Shown piece after piece: positions 62,401 through 64,000 of a DNA stretch of 64,000 bases. The DNA lies in the NCBI RefSeq assembly GCF_022539315.1, contig NC_066343.1, positions 50,205,973 to 50,269,972 on the forward strand. The letters run 5' to 3'. Source of the stretch: Serinus canaria. Taxonomy: Eukaryota; Chordata; Aves; Passeriformes; Fringillidae. The position numbers were made by a program, and so were the translations under genes. Under the pieces are notes generated by a model. It saw nothing but the letters and a program-made list of their open reading frames with translations, did not search any database and had not been told where the DNA came from. Numbering within the stretch: the first letter of the stretch is position 1; every line of letters starts with the position of its first letter.

Positions 62401-63472
62401 AAATGTTATTTTCCATAGTTTTTTTATTTTCTTAAGCTTATTTTAAGCCTTGTATCCTGTTCCTTTCTTTCCTGAAATGGGTGAAATGCTGTTTTCAAAT
62501 TAGCAGAAGTTTTCAGGACTTGAGAGAAGCTTGTGTTCATCCAAGATGACACTTACCTTCTTTTATCCATGCTCTTCTTCTTGGAACCTTCCTATATGTC
62601 AGAGTAAGTAATGGTAACTTAGTAGTAAAATGTGAATGGCATCCTGTCAGTTTTGGATCTTCCAGGTGCACTGCCTTTCTTGGAGCTGCACCACAGCTGA
62701 CAGTAAATAAATGTGTACTTTCTAAGATATGAGTTTAGGAAAAGCTGTGGTCAGGGATGACTCTGCTCACAAATTATGTTTTGTAGTTTTTTCTTTTGTT
62801 TCTGGCTTTCCTTGGCTATTAAATATGTTGGAGTTGACCTCTGTCCCTTCCAACTTTTTTGTTGGTCTTTCTTTTGAGCAGATGGACATCTCTTTGTCAG
62901 TGATTGTTAACTTAGTCTAAGCAATAATCAAATCCAATTTAGCCCAAAGTCTTTGCTAAACTCCACCAAATCTTACTCCCATGTACTGTCCCATGTTTCT
63001 GACTGGCTTGCAAAGATGGGACACTCTCAGAAAACACTAGGCAAATATTAGACCAGTTGGTTTTTGTTAGATAGTTTAGGTAACTTGGTTGTTGGCTGTG
63101 GAACTGGATGCCATAAAACACTTCATCAATTATCATTGAGGGGGGAAAAAAAGAGAAAGAAAAGATGTTTTCAACTCAGCAGAGACCAGCCGAGATATGG
63201 CTTCTGTGGATCTGTCTTACTGTAGTCCTATGACAACAATCACTGGATTGTAAGTTACCAGACAGGTATTGTCCACTGGTCAAATCACAAAGTGGCCACA
63301 GAAAGCTTGGAATCATTTGCTCTAGGTGATGGCACATTAACAAATAGATTCACTTCTGAGTTTGATTTTTTTTTATTTTCCCAATTTTTACTGTAGAGAT
63401 TTAGACTTTCCATGTTCTCACCAAATAGTTCAAAAATTCTTGAGAATTACTTTTGAGATCCAGTGAGATAGG

Positions 63473-63905
63473 AGAATCACAGAATCATAGAATCATACCA
63501 TCATTGGTAAGTTGGAAGGGAGCTTCAAGGATAACCAAGTCCAACTCCTGGCCCTGCACAGCACAGCCAAGGAACCACATTCACCATGTGCCCAAGAGCA
63601 TTGTCCAAACACTTTTTGAACTTTATGAGGCTGATGCTGTGAGCACTTCCCTGGGGAGCCTGTTCCAGTGCCCAGCCACCCTCTGTGTGAAAAACATTTC
63701 CCTCGTATCCAACCTAAACCTCCCTGACTCAGCTTCATGCTGCTTCCTTGAGTCCTGTCCCTGGTCATGAGAGTGAAGAGATCAGTGCCCATCCCTCTGC
63801 TTCCCTATCACAAGGATGTTGAAGACCACAGTGAGGTCTCCCCTCAGCCTTGCCTTCTCCAGGCTGAACAGCCAAGTGTCCTCAGCTGCTCCTCATATGA
63901 CTTCC
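63473..63905 (-). mobile_element. CR1 LINE 3' fragment, antisense, in MAP1B intron 2
   Basis: The plus strand begins with the octamer-like end aatcacagaatcatagaatc. It continues with agtccaactcctggccctgc, cctggggagcctgttccag, gtccctggtcatgagagtg and ccaggctgaacagccaag, the reverse complement of CR1. The copy is better preserved than the other fragments and is opposite to MAP1B transcription. Confidence 0.95.
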
Positions 63906-64000
63906 CCTCCAGAAGAACAAGAAAGTACAAGCAATCTCAGTCTTTCATCTTTATTCATGCTCCCTTGTTATGTATGATGTCTGTTAAATTGTTACAATTT

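Larger units (their letters stand above)
48683..64000 (+). other. MAP1B: MAP1B gene, 5' part (5'UTR, exons 1-2, intron 1, part of intron 2)
   Basis: This is the 5' portion of the gene for microtubule-associated protein 1B, a large neuronal protein that binds microtubules and actin and acts in axon growth. In the known family the precursor is cleaved into a heavy chain and light chain LC1. Only exons 1 and 2 are present; the tubulin-binding repeats, the large central exon and the LC1 part lie downstream. The start at 48683 is inferred from an initiator-like sequence about 30 bases after a TATA box; no transcript was seen. The gene continues past 64000. Confidence 0.93.
53662..64000 (+). other. 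MAP1B: MAP1B intron 2 (5' part, runs off the window)
   Basis: This intron begins with gtgagt and is not closed in the window. It is AT-rich. It holds a cluster of RFX-like X-box sequences near 56.4 kb, an enhancer-like stretch near 55.88-55.98 kb, a T run at about 60490-60507 and an antisense CR1 from 63473. No peptide resembling MAP1B exon 3 occurs in any frame. Confidence 0.85.

Noticed and set aside
63453..63792. ORFs of about 100 codons on both strands
   Set aside because: Both are readings of the antisense CR1 fragment.

Overview
The window looks like a piece of a bird genome, possibly a passerine. It is about 40% GC by eye and gene-poor. It carries 5'-truncated CR1 LINE fragments whose 3' ends have the ATTCTGTG-type octamer repeats, plus two solitary avian ERV-type LTRs. 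It contains one recognisable protein-coding gene: the 5' end of MAP1B (microtubule-associated protein 1B) on the + strand, starting near 48.68 kb. In human and chicken MAP1B lies in conserved synteny (human 5q13, chicken Z), so this is probably Z-linked sequence; that placement is knowledge-based and cannot be seen in the window.

Layout. From 1 to about 48.2 kb is intergenic DNA upstream of MAP1B. It holds CR1 fragments (about 4.6, 20.9, 21.5, 31.3, 32.7 and 42.2 kb), two solo LTRs in opposite orientation (36.2 and 40.6 kb), A/C-rich low-complexity tracts, a long inverted repeat (arms near 2.2 and 3.4 kb), a perfect 27-bp hairpin at 24.9 kb, and an isolated CpG-rich patch at about 15.2-15.6 kb. 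From 48.2 to 49.5 kb is a CpG island containing the MAP1B promoter (CRE-like site, TATA box, initiator-like sequence) and coding exon 1. Intron 1 runs to 53,559, coding exon 2 is 53,560-53,661, and the rest of the window is the first part of intron 2. That intron contains a palindromic RFX-type X-box cluster near 56.4 kb and an antisense CR1 at the 3' end. The later MAP1B exons, including the very large one, lie beyond the window.

The two MAP1B exons together encode the first 93 residues plus one base of codon 94. The splice sites are canonical and the phases match across the junction. I found no rRNA, tRNA, CRISPR or prokaryote-type features. Nearly all open reading frames outside MAP1B look like chance ORFs or pieces of CR1. 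I found no clear new biological system. The best leads are the foldback structures, the orphan CpG-rich patch and the X-box cluster.
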